Shown in pieces: positions 1 through 8,356 of a stretch of DNA of 15,735 nucleotides. Both the position numbers and the translations under genes were made by a program. Source of the stretch: Bacteroidales bacterium UBA2030 (lineage in GTDB: Bacteria; Bacteroidota; Bacteroidia; Bacteroidales; TTA-H9); assembly GCA_002332755.1 (NCBI GenBank), contig DDBO01000152.1:1-15735 (forward strand). Direction: 5' to 3'. Numbering within the stretch: the stretch's first letter is position 1; each line of letters starts with the position of its first letter. The notes below the pieces were generated by a model that was not told the DNA's origin, did not search any database, and saw nothing but the letters and a program-made list of their open reading frames with translations.

Positions 1-929
1 CAAAGGGCCACCCGGGGATTGAGGATAATATGTCTGTTTGTACTGTATTTCCAAGGGGGTATCCACTCCCAATCGGCTCCACGGAAAAACAGGGCAATAA
101 GCGTAAACATGAAATAAATGAAGGCAACCATCAATAAAAAATACCCTGAAAGAGTGTAGGCCTTATGCCCCATAAAACGTAAAAGATAAATCAGAAGGAG
201 CATTACAATGGAACCCAATACCACCGGCAAAGGAGAAGAAAAATAATGCAAAATCTCCTGAACACCCAGAAAATACCATGGCCCCTTTGCTACTGCCGAG
301 AAACCATCATGCAAGGGTGCAGCCAGGAAAAGGGATAGCAAAAGTGATATGAGAAGGGCATGCAAGGCAGGCTTAACCGCTGTCCACAGCAAACGCGAAT
401 GTTCAACAATAACAATAAACAAGATTATAGTAGCTGTGGCCACATGGTGAATATAAATAACCTGCAGATCATCAGGGCGGCCCAAAAAGAATTCCTTTAA
501 CCATTCTCCAGCAAAGGGAATTGAACCAAATATGGAACCCAGAATCTGTACTGCTTGCCGACTATCCGGGTCGTCTTTCAAAATAAAGCCAGAAATCAAT
601 ACATAGAAAAGAAACACCAGAGCAAAAACCAAACGCATCCATATTCCATGCTTTACTACACCAAATTCCCGGCGCAAACCATAATCGAGGATGTGTATGA
701 GTGTAGAAATCAAAAAGAGCTGTGCAGTCCAATAGTGAAAATTGCGGAAGAAGGCAGCCCAGGGATTAAAGATCATCATTTTGGAAACAGAAGCCCAGGC
801 ATTATGAACATCGTAAGGTAAAGCCAAAACTACCCCACTGGCTGCACAAAGTAAAAATGAAGCAGTTGCAGCCTGCCCGTACGGGTAGGCTTTGAGATAT
901 TCCCAGGTCTTTCTGGCTATGCTCTTCAT
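1..929 (-). CDS. Cytochrome b/b6-family membrane subunit of a Rieske/cytochrome b complex (partial, C-terminus off the window)
   Basis: Reading from the ATG at 929 gives 309 codons with no stop before the left edge, so the 3' end is missing. The protein is strongly hydrophobic, with about seven membrane spans (near residues 19-38, 59-83, 97-117, 155-180, 187-206, 231-252, 259-283). Two histidine pairs fit bis-heme ligation: His65/His79 (14 apart) and His162/His177 (15 apart, the spacing known for b6-type rather than bc1-type cytochrome b). Around residue 215 the segment KGPWYFLGVQE stands where the quinol-site PEWY loop is expected. Near residue 284, RGADWEWIPPW resembles a motif near the end of menaquinol-type cytochrome b proteins. 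It lies 36 bases downstream of a Rieske gene on the same strand, so the two probably form one operon and one complex that oxidises menaquinol in the inner membrane. Function is inferred from family and neighbour; the electron acceptor cannot be seen. Confidence 0.9.
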   Translation of the reverse strand, partial: MKSIARKTWEYLKAYPYGQAATASFLLCAASGVVLALPYDVHNAWASVSKMMIFNPWAAFFRNFHYWTAQLFLISTLIHILDYGLRREFGVVKHGIWMRLVFALVFLFYVLISGFILKDDPDSRQAVQILGSIFGSIPFAGEWLKEFFLGRPDDLQVIYIHHVATATIILFIVIVEHSRLLWTAVKPALHALLISLLLSLFLAAPLHDGFSAVAKGPWYFLGVQEILHYFSSPLPVVLGSIVMLLLIYLLRFMGHKAYTLSGYFLLMVAFIYFMFTLIALFFRGADWEWIPPWKYSTNRHIILNPRVAL

Positions 930-965
930 TCTCTACTTATGAATACAAAGTAAAGATAAAAGGAA

Positions 966-1385
966 TTATCTATTCAACTTGACCCATAATTTATCGGTTT
1001 CAGGAGAATAAATTGCCTCCAAACGATACAAAGGTTTAGAGGCAGGCCCTTTCACAGGCAAACCTTCTCTGTTGAAACGACTGCCATGGCATGGACAATG
1101 AAGCTGATCGTCGCGTGCTTCGCGAATAGTGCAACCTAAATGTGTACAACGATTTTCAAAGGCGAAAAAACGATCACCTTCTCTGCTAATAATCACCTTA
1201 TCGAGAACCAGAAATCCGTTTACCTCCGAAGCATTGATTACAAGTGTTTTTGTTCCTGTTTCCAATTGCCTTTGTCGATGCATCATGGCAGCAAAAGCGC
1301 CAAAAACGGGCAACCACAGGCCCCAAAAAAGCCTTTTTAAAAACTGACGCCTTGTCCACGGGCCCGGTCGCCTTAATTCACTCAT
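966..1385 (-). CDS. Rieske [2Fe-2S] iron-sulfur protein (Tat-like N-terminus)
   Basis: This 139-residue protein contains both Rieske boxes: CTHLGC at residues 80-85 and CPCHG at 97-101. Cys80/His82 and Cys97/His100 would bind the [2Fe-2S] cluster, and Cys85/Cys99 would form the stabilising disulfide. A twin-arginine sequence (RRQFLK, residues 12-17) precedes a hydrophobic stretch at about 19-35, as in Rieske proteins that are Tat-inserted and stay anchored by the N-terminus. I chose the ATG at 1385; a longer reading uses a TTG at 1397 and adds only four residues inside an A/T-rich leader. The downstream gene is a cytochrome b, so the likely role is electron transfer from menaquinol through a bc-like complex on the periplasmic side of the inner membrane. 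A -7-like box lies about 42 bases upstream of the start. Confidence 0.93.
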   Translation of the reverse strand: MSELRRPGPWTRRQFLKRLFWGLWLPVFGAFAAMMHRQRQLETGTKTLVINASEVNGFLVLDKVIISREGDRFFAFENRCTHLGCTIREARDDQLHCPCHGSRFNREGLPVKGPASKPLYRLEAIYSPETDKLWVKLNR

Positions 1386-1426
1386 TTTTAAAGACAATTA
1401 AAATTTTAAATTTTAAATTTCCCATG

Positions 1427-1434
1427 CGAAGGTA
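1427..1434 (-). promoter_or_regulatory. Probable -7 box for the Rieske/cytochrome b operon
   Basis: On the minus strand this reads TACCTTCG, one mismatch from the Bacteroidetes -7 consensus TAnnTTTG. It would start transcription near 1420 and leave a leader of about 35 bases. That leader contains nearly three copies of the 7-mer AAATTTT (1401-1420). I see no clear -33 TTG at the usual distance. Confidence 0.45.
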
Positions 1435-1545
1435 CGGGGGTTTCGTCAGATTTCATTGTAAACCCATCCGGATACCAACAACAGGCAAAAATCTATGTAA
1501 TTAAAAATAATTAAGATAACGCAATAAAATCTGCTTATTTCTGAT

Positions 1546-1553
1546 TACCTTTG
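1546..1553 (+). promoter_or_regulatory. -7 box of the giant T9SS-substrate gene
   Basis: TACCTTTG matches the Bacteroidetes -7 consensus TAnnTTTG exactly and lies 21 bases before the ATG at 1575, so transcription would start near 1560. This argues against an in-frame TTG at 1551, which sits inside the box itself. No convincing -33 TTG is visible. Confidence 0.6.
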
Positions 1554-1574
1554 GATAGTAATTGCAATGCTGAA

Positions 1575-4500
1575 ATGGTACCGAAGAACTTTGGTATTCT
1601 TTGCTTACTTGCTATACTCACACTTCACGCAACAGGTCAAGCGGGATTTACGGAAAACCGGGGGCAATGGCAAGAACCGTTTTTATACAAAGCCGATATA
1701 GCTACAGGTGTAAGTGTATTTATTGATCAGCATGCATTAATATTCAACCTGGCAGAACTCAGCCACAGGGAGGAAGACAATGCCGCTACAGGTAAACCAG
1801 ATTATAACCACATCCATGGTCATGCCTTTCGGATTGTTTTCGACGGGGCTGTTTTTAAAGACATTTTTCCGGGAGATCCTCTCCCCGGATATGAAAATTT
1901 CTTTCTTACAAACGATTCAAAGAGGTGGGTCGGTGGATTGAAAAAATATAAAAATCTCATTTTAAACGAAATATGGCCCGGCATTGATTTGAAATTAGAA
2001 ATCAGCGGAGGAAGGCTTAAATACACATTCTTTCTTCAAAAGGGGATTAATGCGAAGCGTATTAAGCTGTATTATGAAGGACTGGAGGAATTAAAACTGA
2101 ACAACAAGACACTGGAACTAAAAACCAGTATCGGCAAAATTATTGAGAATGAACCTATTGCCTGGGATCAAAAGGGCAACAAAATTCAGGTTAGCTATCA
2201 GCTTAATGGGAATATTCTGCAATTCGACGTTCATGATTTTTTAGAAGAAGAAAGCCTGGTGATTGACCCTGAGTTAATTTTCTCTACATACACCGGCAGT
2301 ACGGCAGACAATTGGGGTTTTTGTGGAACCTATGCTCCTGATAAGGCAGTGTATTCGGGGGGAATAGTATTCAGCACAGGATATCCGGTTAGTATAGGTG
2401 CCTGGCAGCAAAACTTTGCGGGGATATGCGATGTAGGAATAATAAAATATGATTCAACGGGTACCCAACGACTATGGGCCACCTATCTGGGAGGGCAATA
2501 TGCGGACCTGCCCCACAGCATGATAGTAAACGAAGCCAAAGAATTGATAATACTGGGAACCACAGGTTCACTCAATTTCCCGGTAACCTCAGATGCATTT
2601 GATACCACCTTTAACGGAGGCACAGCCTTGAACTATGCCTCCCTGAGTTTTCCTCAAGGCAGCGATATGTTCATCACCATCTTGAGTGAAAATGGCACAC
2701 AGCTTAAAGGGAGCACTTACATTGGAGGCTCTGATAATGATGGACTTAATTTCAGGCAGCGTTATGCCTCCTACCTGATGGCAGGAAACGATAGCCTTTA
2801 TTTTAATTATGGCGATGGAGCAAGGGGGGAGGTTATTACCAACAACGCCAATGAAATTATAGCCGGTTCGTGTACATTTTCTCAAGATTTTCCTACGTCG
2901 GTTGGAGCGCCCCAACAGGCAAGCGGAGGCCAGCAGGATGGGGTAATATTTAAACTCGACAGGTATGCGCAGCACCTGCTATTCAGTACATATTGTGGTG
3001 GGAGTGGCGACGAAGCCATTTATTCCGTGGCGTTGGGGAGCGAAGGGAATCTTTATTTTGCCGGTGGCACCAATAGCAATAATCTTCCGGTTACCTCAGA
3101 CACGTGGCAAAGTAGCCGGCCTGGCGGTAGTGCAGATGGATTCGCCGGTTACATTATTCCCGGACAGCCACAGTTTGCTGGTCTTACCTATTTTGGATCT
3201 CAGGCTTACGATCAGGTGTATTTTATCAAAACCGGACCCGATGGATATCCCTATCTTTATGGGCAGACCAAAGCCTCAGGAAATACCCTGATGATAAATG
3301 CCACCTATGGTCAACCCAATAGCGGTCAATTTATCGCAAAATTATCCCCCAATTTAAGCGACCTATTATGGAGTACTGTTTTCGGAACCGGCGACGGGAA
3401 ACCCAATATATCACCCACAGCCTTCATGGTTGATGTTTGTAATCGCATTTATATAAGCGGTTGGGGACGAATTTTTGGAAATAGCGTGGTGAATGGGGTA
3501 CCCTATCCATGGGGTTCGGTTTTTGGTACAGTAGGATTGCCTGTTACACCAGATGCCATTCAAACCCAGACAGATGGTCAGGATTTTTATGTAGCTGTAT
3601 TTTCACCCAACGCTTCAGGTCTGGACTATGCTACATTTTTCGGCGAATTACATTATGCCGGATGCTCTTTCAGCGGCCATGACCACGTAGATGGAGGAAC
3701 AAGCCGCTTCGACCCGCAAGGAAACATCATACAATCGGTTTGCGCTTCCTGCGGTAGTTGTCAACAGTTTCCAACTTCTCCCAATCCAGGAGCCTGGTCT
3801 AACTCAAACAATTCCTGGAATTGCAATAATGCTGTTTTCAAAATAAAACTGAAAAGCGATTTTGCCCTGGCCGGATTCGAGCAACCCACCTCAGGTTGCG
3901 CCCCACTGGCTGTTCAGTTTAAAAATACAGGGAGAGGCACTTCGTTTGAATGGGACTTTGGAGACCCTGCATCGGGTAGCAGCAACAGCTCGACCCAAGC
4001 CAATCCAGTGCACACATTTCAACATTCAGGAATTTACCCAATTCGCCAAATTGCCTGCTTACCAGGTAGCTGCAACGGCTGCGATACACTCGTTCGCCAT
4101 CTTTTAGTACTCTCCGATACTACTATTCGATTAGATACACTCAAAATCTGCAAAGGAGAGTGGATTCAGGCCGGTATGATGCCCGTGCCCGGTTCAAACG
4201 CAACTTATCAATGGATACCTGCCTCAGGCCTCAGCGCTTCCACTATTCCCAATCCAATGGCCTCACCCTCTGCTACTACAGATTATATTTGTTTAGTAAG
4301 TCATGGTGGATGTACAGATACACTTTTACAAAGAATTGAAGTATCAAACATAGGCGCATTTGCCGGGAATGACACAACAGTTTGTTCTCCAGCGTTTACA
4401 CTCACGGGCAATTCAGGAGCCAGAGGTTCAAACTTCCAGTGGTCTTCGTCACCCCTGTTTACGGATACTTTAAATTCAACATTCTCTGACAGCACCGCCA

Positions 4501-7136
4501 CTATTAACCTTCTCAACTTTGGGAGCCATTTCTTCTACTTAAAAGTAATCAACGCAGAATGTGAAGCTATCGACAGTATTTTTATCGATTTCCAAGGGAC
4601 TGAAATCGAGGCCGGAGGCGACAGGGAAATTTGTAAAGGCGATACAGTGCATCTGCAGGCTGTCAATCTCTTCGCATCTCATCCTGTTACATGGAATTGG
4701 CAACCCTCCGCAGCAATCCTGGGGAATAACCAGCAGCCCAATGTGACAGCCTTACCCGACAGCACAACCCTCTTTATAGTCACTGCAACTACCTCATGGG
4801 GATGCGTGGCGACGGATACAGTGAAAGTGGAAGTAAGCCGGATAGAACCCCATGCCGGAAGCCTCAATTGCTCCTGCCACGATCTTTGCAATGGCTCAGC
4901 CTGGGTAGCTCCTGCGGGAGGTTTTCCTCCTTATACGGTTAGTTTTAGCAATGGAGTCGCAGGCAACCTCATTCAGCAACTTTGCCCGGGTGAATACCTG
5001 GCCTATATCACCGACTCCCTGGGGTGTGATACGACTGTTCATTTTTTAATCACAGCCCCAAGCGAATTAAAGGTTGAAGCGCAAATAACGCCTCCGCTTT
5101 GCCATGGTGATAGCACCGGTTCTGTTCAATTACAGATTTCCGGTGGTACACCACCTTATATGGTTCAGTGGTCGAATGGAGCTACCGGAAATGCACTTAA
5201 TAATTTGGGAGCAGGAACCTACATTGCATGGATTTCAGATGTCAACGATTGCGACACTACAATCGTCGTACAAATCGTTCAACCCTCAGCCATACAAATA
5301 ACTCCTCACTTATATAATCCCATATGTAATGGACAAAGTAACGGAAGCATCTCCCTTTGGATGGAGGGTGCAACTCCGCCCTATACAGTAGTCTGGAATA
5401 CCGGTGCTCAAGGAGATTCCATTGGTAATCTGCAGGCAGGGAACTATACTGCTTTAGTCAGCGATAATGTGGGATGCGATACGATTGTAAATCTGGTATT
5501 GACCGAACCAGAAGCCCTTCAGGCCTTTGCAGTGCTAAATCCCCCTCTGTGTTACGGACAGGCTTCCGGAAGTATTCGATTAACCGTTAGTGGAGGGATA
5601 GCCCCCTATAGCCTGCTGTGGAGCACGGGTGATACATCCTCCCTGTTGCATCAGCTTGAAGCAGGTAGTTATTCGTTAACCGTAACGGATAACAATGGCT
5701 GCCAGTTAGATACTACGTTTTCCCTTGAAAGCCCACCACCCTTTATCATCTACCCGACTCTGCATCATGTAACCTGTATGGGTTGGGGAGATGGTGCCAT
5801 TGATGTTAATGTTCAGGGAGCAACTCCTCCTTATGTTTTTCAATGGAATACAGGTCAGACCAGTGCCTATGTGAACAACCTTTCCGGAGGTTTGTATAGC
5901 CTGACTATTACAGATACCTATCAATGTGATACAACGCTAAGCTTTAACATTATCGAAGCCACGAACCCTCTTCAGGTAGAATTTCTTGAACAAATGCCCA
6001 GCTGCTACGGATACAGCGACGGTCAACTCATTGCAAAAGTTAAAGGGGGTATTTCGCCCTACCAAATAAGCTGGCAGAATGGTCTTAGCGGAGACACAAT
6101 TAAAAACGTTCCAGCGGGGATTTATTCCGCTGTTGTTACTGACCTTAATGGCTGCACCATTTTGGCAAGCGATACTGTTTTACAACCCGACAGCATAAGC
6201 ATTCAGGCGCAGATCATCCATCAGCGCTGCGGAGGAGGCCAACCCGATGGTAGCATTCATTTGTCCATTCTTGGAGGGACACCTCCGTATGCTATTTCTT
6301 GGAATAATGGTATGAATGGCCTGGACATCGATAAGCTGAGTGCCGGGGTTTATCAGGCAACAATCACAGACACCAAAGGATGTCAATATACATACACAGC
6401 CATCGTGCATTCACCTGCACCCCTGGTTGCTGAGGTAATAACTAATCCGGCCTCTTGCCATGATAAGGCCGATGGAAACGCCATTCTTCATTTTACAGGC
6501 GGCACCGAGCCTTATACATTTATATGGGAAGATGCTTCCAACGATAATCCAAGATGGTCCATGACACCCGGCCACTACCCTTTTAAGCTGATTGATGCTG
6601 TTCAATGCACCCTGATTGACACGGTCTTCATTACAGCTCCAGCTCCACTCAGTGGAAGCGAAATGATAACCCCTCCTGAATGTGAAGCTTCCAACAACGC
6701 CTCGGTTCAGATAGAAGCTGAAGGAGGTACTCCGCCTTACCACATCGTTTGGGAAGATGGCTCGCTATCCTTTTTCCGCAACATGCTAGCACCTGCTATC
6801 TACAGCTATACCCTCTCCGACAGCCACCAATGTCAATACACTGACACCATGGAAATTAAGCTCCCTGACTGTAGTTTATTCATTCCCAATGTATTTACAC
6901 CCAATGGAGACGGGGTCAACGATTACTTTATCATAAAAGGCATTGAGAACTTCCCGCATAATCAACTGTTAATTTTAAACCGTTGGGGAAGAGAAATCCT
7001 GCAGTTCAGTGGTTATAAAAATGAATGGGATGGGTGCGATGGCAGCGGCAGCCTGGTAGCCGAAGGGGTTTATTATTTCATTTTAAAATTGAGCAACGGT
7101 AAGGAGTATCACGGATCGGTAACGATTATCCGCTGA
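1575..7136 (+). CDS. Giant exported T9SS substrate: DUF7948 / SBBP / PKD / nine SprB-like repeats / CHU_C sorting domain
   Basis: The ATG at 1575 gives about 1853 residues. A signal peptide (hydrophobic core at residues 6-20, likely cleavage after TGQA) leads into FTENRGQW, the opening of the DUF7948 domain (about 24-230). Residues 231-760 hold repeats of the pattern STY-GG--D and FPVT/LPVTSD, as in SBBP propeller proteins. A PKD domain (WDFGD) spans about 763-848. Cysteine-containing Ig-like segments follow to about 1094, then nine SprB-like repeats (1095-1766). The last 87 residues are a T9SS type B (gliding/CHU_C) sorting domain: FIPNVFTPNGDGVND, LNRWG, EWDG, GVYYF. By family knowledge such proteins cross the outer membrane through T9SS and stay on the surface or are released; SprB of Flavobacterium is a gliding adhesin. 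An adhesin or surface-fibre role is likely, but a ligand cannot be read. It has its own promoter, and no T9SS machinery genes are nearby. Confidence 0.93.
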   Translation: MVPKNFGILCLLAILTLHATGQAGFTENRGQWQEPFLYKADIATGVSVFIDQHALIFNLAELSHREEDNAATGKPDYNHIHGHAFRIVFDGAVFKDIFPGDPLPGYENFFLTNDSKRWVGGLKKYKNLILNEIWPGIDLKLEISGGRLKYTFFLQKGINAKRIKLYYEGLEELKLNNKTLELKTSIGKIIENEPIAWDQKGNKIQVSYQLNGNILQFDVHDFLEEESLVIDPELIFSTYTGSTADNWGFCGTYAPDKAVYSGGIVFSTGYPVSIGAWQQNFAGICDVGIIKYDSTGTQRLWATYLGGQYADLPHSMIVNEAKELIILGTTGSLNFPVTSDAFDTTFNGGTALNYASLSFPQGSDMFITILSENGTQLKGSTYIGGSDNDGLNFRQRYASYLMAGNDSLYFNYGDGARGEVITNNANEIIAGSCTFSQDFPTSVGAPQQASGGQQDGVIFKLDRYAQHLLFSTYCGGSGDEAIYSVALGSEGNLYFAGGTNSNNLPVTSDTWQSSRPGGSADGFAGYIIPGQPQFAGLTYFGSQAYDQVYFIKTGPDGYPYLYGQTKASGNTLMINATYGQPNSGQFIAKLSPNLSDLLWSTVFGTGDGKPNISPTAFMVDVCNRIYISGWGRIFGNSVVNGVPYPWGSVFGTVGLPVTPDAIQTQTDGQDFYVAVFSPNASGLDYATFFGELHYAGCSFSGHDHVDGGTSRFDPQGNIIQSVCASCGSCQQFPTSPNPGAWSNSNNSWNCNNAVFKIKLKSDFALAGFEQPTSGCAPLAVQFKNTGRGTSFEWDFGDPASGSSNSSTQANPVHTFQHSGIYPIRQIACLPGSCNGCDTLVRHLLVLSDTTIRLDTLKICKGEWIQAGMMPVPGSNATYQWIPASGLSASTIPNPMASPSATTDYICLVSHGGCTDTLLQRIEVSNIGAFAGNDTTVCSPAFTLTGNSGARGSNFQWSSSPLFTDTLNSTFSDSTATINLLNFGSHFFYLKVINAECEAIDSIFIDFQGTEIEAGGDREICKGDTVHLQAVNLFASHPVTWNWQPSAAILGNNQQPNVTALPDSTTLFIVTATTSWGCVATDTVKVEVSRIEPHAGSLNCSCHDLCNGSAWVAPAGGFPPYTVSFSNGVAGNLIQQLCPGEYLAYITDSLGCDTTVHFLITAPSELKVEAQITPPLCHGDSTGSVQLQISGGTPPYMVQWSNGATGNALNNLGAGTYIAWISDVNDCDTTIVVQIVQPSAIQITPHLYNPICNGQSNGSISLWMEGATPPYTVVWNTGAQGDSIGNLQAGNYTALVSDNVGCDTIVNLVLTEPEALQAFAVLNPPLCYGQASGSIRLTVSGGIAPYSLLWSTGDTSSLLHQLEAGSYSLTVTDNNGCQLDTTFSLESPPPFIIYPTLHHVTCMGWGDGAIDVNVQGATPPYVFQWNTGQTSAYVNNLSGGLYSLTITDTYQCDTTLSFNIIEATNPLQVEFLEQMPSCYGYSDGQLIAKVKGGISPYQISWQNGLSGDTIKNVPAGIYSAVVTDLNGCTILASDTVLQPDSISIQAQIIHQRCGGGQPDGSIHLSILGGTPPYAISWNNGMNGLDIDKLSAGVYQATITDTKGCQYTYTAIVHSPAPLVAEVITNPASCHDKADGNAILHFTGGTEPYTFIWEDASNDNPRWSMTPGHYPFKLIDAVQCTLIDTVFITAPAPLSGSEMITPPECEASNNASVQIEAEGGTPPYHIVWEDGSLSFFRNMLAPAIYSYTLSDSHQCQYTDTMEIKLPDCSLFIPNVFTPNGDGVNDYFIIKGIENFPHNQLLILNRWGREILQFSGYKNEWDGCDGSGSLVAEGVYYFILKLSNGKEYHGSVTIIR
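4857..6872 (+). repeat. Nine tandem SprB-like repeats within the giant surface protein
   Basis: Nine units of about 71-76 residues begin at 4857, 5070, 5295, 5520, 5745, 5973, 6198, 6426 and 6651. Each follows the pattern: cysteine, then DGS-like turn, GG-TPPY, W-NG, AG-Y, ITD--GC/SD--QC, and a proline-containing linker. The units are well diverged at both protein and DNA level, so this is an old domain array rather than a recent DNA expansion. Two cysteines per unit are usual, in places that could pair within a unit; unit 1 carries extra cysteines and has a less regular first part. Confidence 0.9.
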
Positions 7137-7170
7137 TTCAAAATATTATGTATTTGTGAATAATTCTGCT

Positions 7171-7178
7171 TATTTTTG
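7171..7178 (+). promoter_or_regulatory. -7 box of serA
   Basis: TATTTTTG matches TAnnTTTG exactly, 46 bases before the serA ATG. A perfect 10-base palindrome (CAAACGTTTG, 7182-7191) overlaps the expected transcription start and could be an operator, though one short palindrome may be chance. Confidence 0.55.
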
Positions 7179-7224
7179 CCGCAAACGTTTGATAAACACC
7201 CATTCACCATAAAATCAAAGATTT

Positions 7225-8148
7225 ATGAAAAAAGTTCTTGTTGCAACCGAGAAGCCTTTTGCATCGGCAGCCGTAGCTGCCATTCGCAAAGTGGTGGAAG
7301 ATGCAGGATATACCCTTGCATTGCTTGAAAAATATACGGCCAAGGAAGACCTGCTCAAGGCTGTGGCCGACGTTGATGCATTGATCGTGCGCAGCGATAT
7401 TGTCGATCGCGAAGTGCTGGATGCCGCCAAAAATTTAAAAATTGTGGTTAGAGCCGGCGCCGGTTACGACAACATAGATCTGACTGCCTGCACCGAAAAA
7501 GGTGTTGTAGCTATGAATACCCCAGGACAAAACAGCAATGCGGTAGCTGAACTGGCTTTTGCAATGATGCTTTACATGGCTCGGGGTGGCTTTGACGGTG
7601 GCACTGGTACTGAGCTTAGAGGTAAAACTTTAGGACTGCATGCCTATGGCAATGTAGGAAAATACATGGCAAAAATTGCACACGGATTCGGAATGGAGAC
7701 TTACGCTTTCGACCCATTTGTGAGCAAAGAAGCTATGGAGGCAGACGGAGTGAAACCTATGGAAAAAGTGGAAGACCTTTATCGCACCTGCCAGTACGTT
7801 TCACTCCATATCCCGGCCAATGAGCAAACGAAAAAATCCATTGGTTTTGCACTGATGTCGTTGATGCCTAAAGGAGCAACTTTGGTTAATACTGCACGTA
7901 AAGAAGTGATTGATGAAGAAGGCTTACTTAAAATGTTCGCCGAACGCGCTGATTTTAAGTACCTGAGCGACATTGAACCTGCATGCAAAGCCGACATTGA
8001 AGCCAACTACCCAAAGCGCTTCTTTTTCACTCCTAAAAAGATGGGAGCTCAAACTTCAGAAGCCAACAACAATGCCGGAATTGCCGCAGCAAGGCAAATA
8101 GTAGATTTTTTCGAAAAAGGAGATATTCGATATAAAGTGAACAAATAA
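7225..8148 (+). CDS. serA: SerA-type D-3-phosphoglycerate dehydrogenase, short Bacteroidetes form
   Basis: This 307-residue protein has the 2-hydroxyacid dehydrogenase layout: an N-terminal substrate-binding part with VRAGAGYDNID (75-85), the nucleotide-binding helix region AYGNVG (140-145), and catalytic Arg225 in NTARKE. It would oxidise 3-phosphoglycerate to 3-phosphohydroxypyruvate, the first step of serine synthesis in the cytoplasm. It is the short form without a C-terminal ACT domain, so it lacks the usual serine-feedback site. Two positions are unusual: the first glycine of GxGxxG is alanine, and the histidine of the TPHxGG motif is lysine (TPKKMGAQT, 269-277). From memory this TPKKMGAQT form is shared by Bacteroidales SerA proteins, so it probably marks a subfamily rather than decay. 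Glu251 in DIEP is the likely acid. SerC, often next to serA in Bacteroides, is not here. A broad-specificity hydroxyacid dehydrogenase is the main alternative. Confidence 0.88.
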   Translation: MKKVLVATEKPFASAAVAAIRKVVEDAGYTLALLEKYTAKEDLLKAVADVDALIVRSDIVDREVLDAAKNLKIVVRAGAGYDNIDLTACTEKGVVAMNTPGQNSNAVAELAFAMMLYMARGGFDGGTGTELRGKTLGLHAYGNVGKYMAKIAHGFGMETYAFDPFVSKEAMEADGVKPMEKVEDLYRTCQYVSLHIPANEQTKKSIGFALMSLMPKGATLVNTARKEVIDEEGLLKMFAERADFKYLSDIEPACKADIEANYPKRFFFTPKKMGAQTSEANNNAGIAAARQIVDFFEKGDIRYKVNK

Positions 8149-8194
8149 TTTATTAATTTAGTCCCTGTTCTTTTCTTTCTGAAAACCGGATACA

Positions 8195-8222
8195 TCCCCA
8201 AAGCATAACCATGCTTTGGGGA
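8195..8222 (+). terminator. Perfect 12-bp hairpin after serA
   Basis: TCCCCAAAGCAT (8195-8206) and its exact complement (8211-8222) flank the four-base loop AACC. It begins 46 bases after the serA stop. It would form a very stable RNA hairpin, but no T-run follows directly, so it may be a factor-dependent terminator, a processing or RNA-stability element, or an attenuator between serA and the next gene. A weaker hairpin lies at 8286-8308 (arms CCTGAACC and GGTATCAGG with one bulged A), followed by AAAATTTT. Confidence 0.5.
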
Positions 8223-8356
8223 ATCTCCCGGGGCATACTACACATGCTGATGAACCTCCACCAGCACGGCTTGCCGAACAAGAAACCTGAACCAGGTTTG
8301 GTATCAGGAAAATTTTAAAACTGCAACAGCATAACTCTCATATAAACAATAGTTTT

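Noticed and set aside
1386..1397. TTG start extending the Rieske protein by four residues.
   Set aside because: The ATG at 1385 is a better start, and the extra residues come from the A/T-rich leader.
1551..1574. In-frame TTG start extending the giant surface protein by eight residues.
   Set aside because: The TTG lies inside an exact -7 box, and the ATG at 1575 directly begins a good signal peptide.
2589..2975. 128-codon minus-strand frame inside the giant surface protein gene.
   Set aside because: It is a shadow of a continuous coding region with a clear domain pattern.
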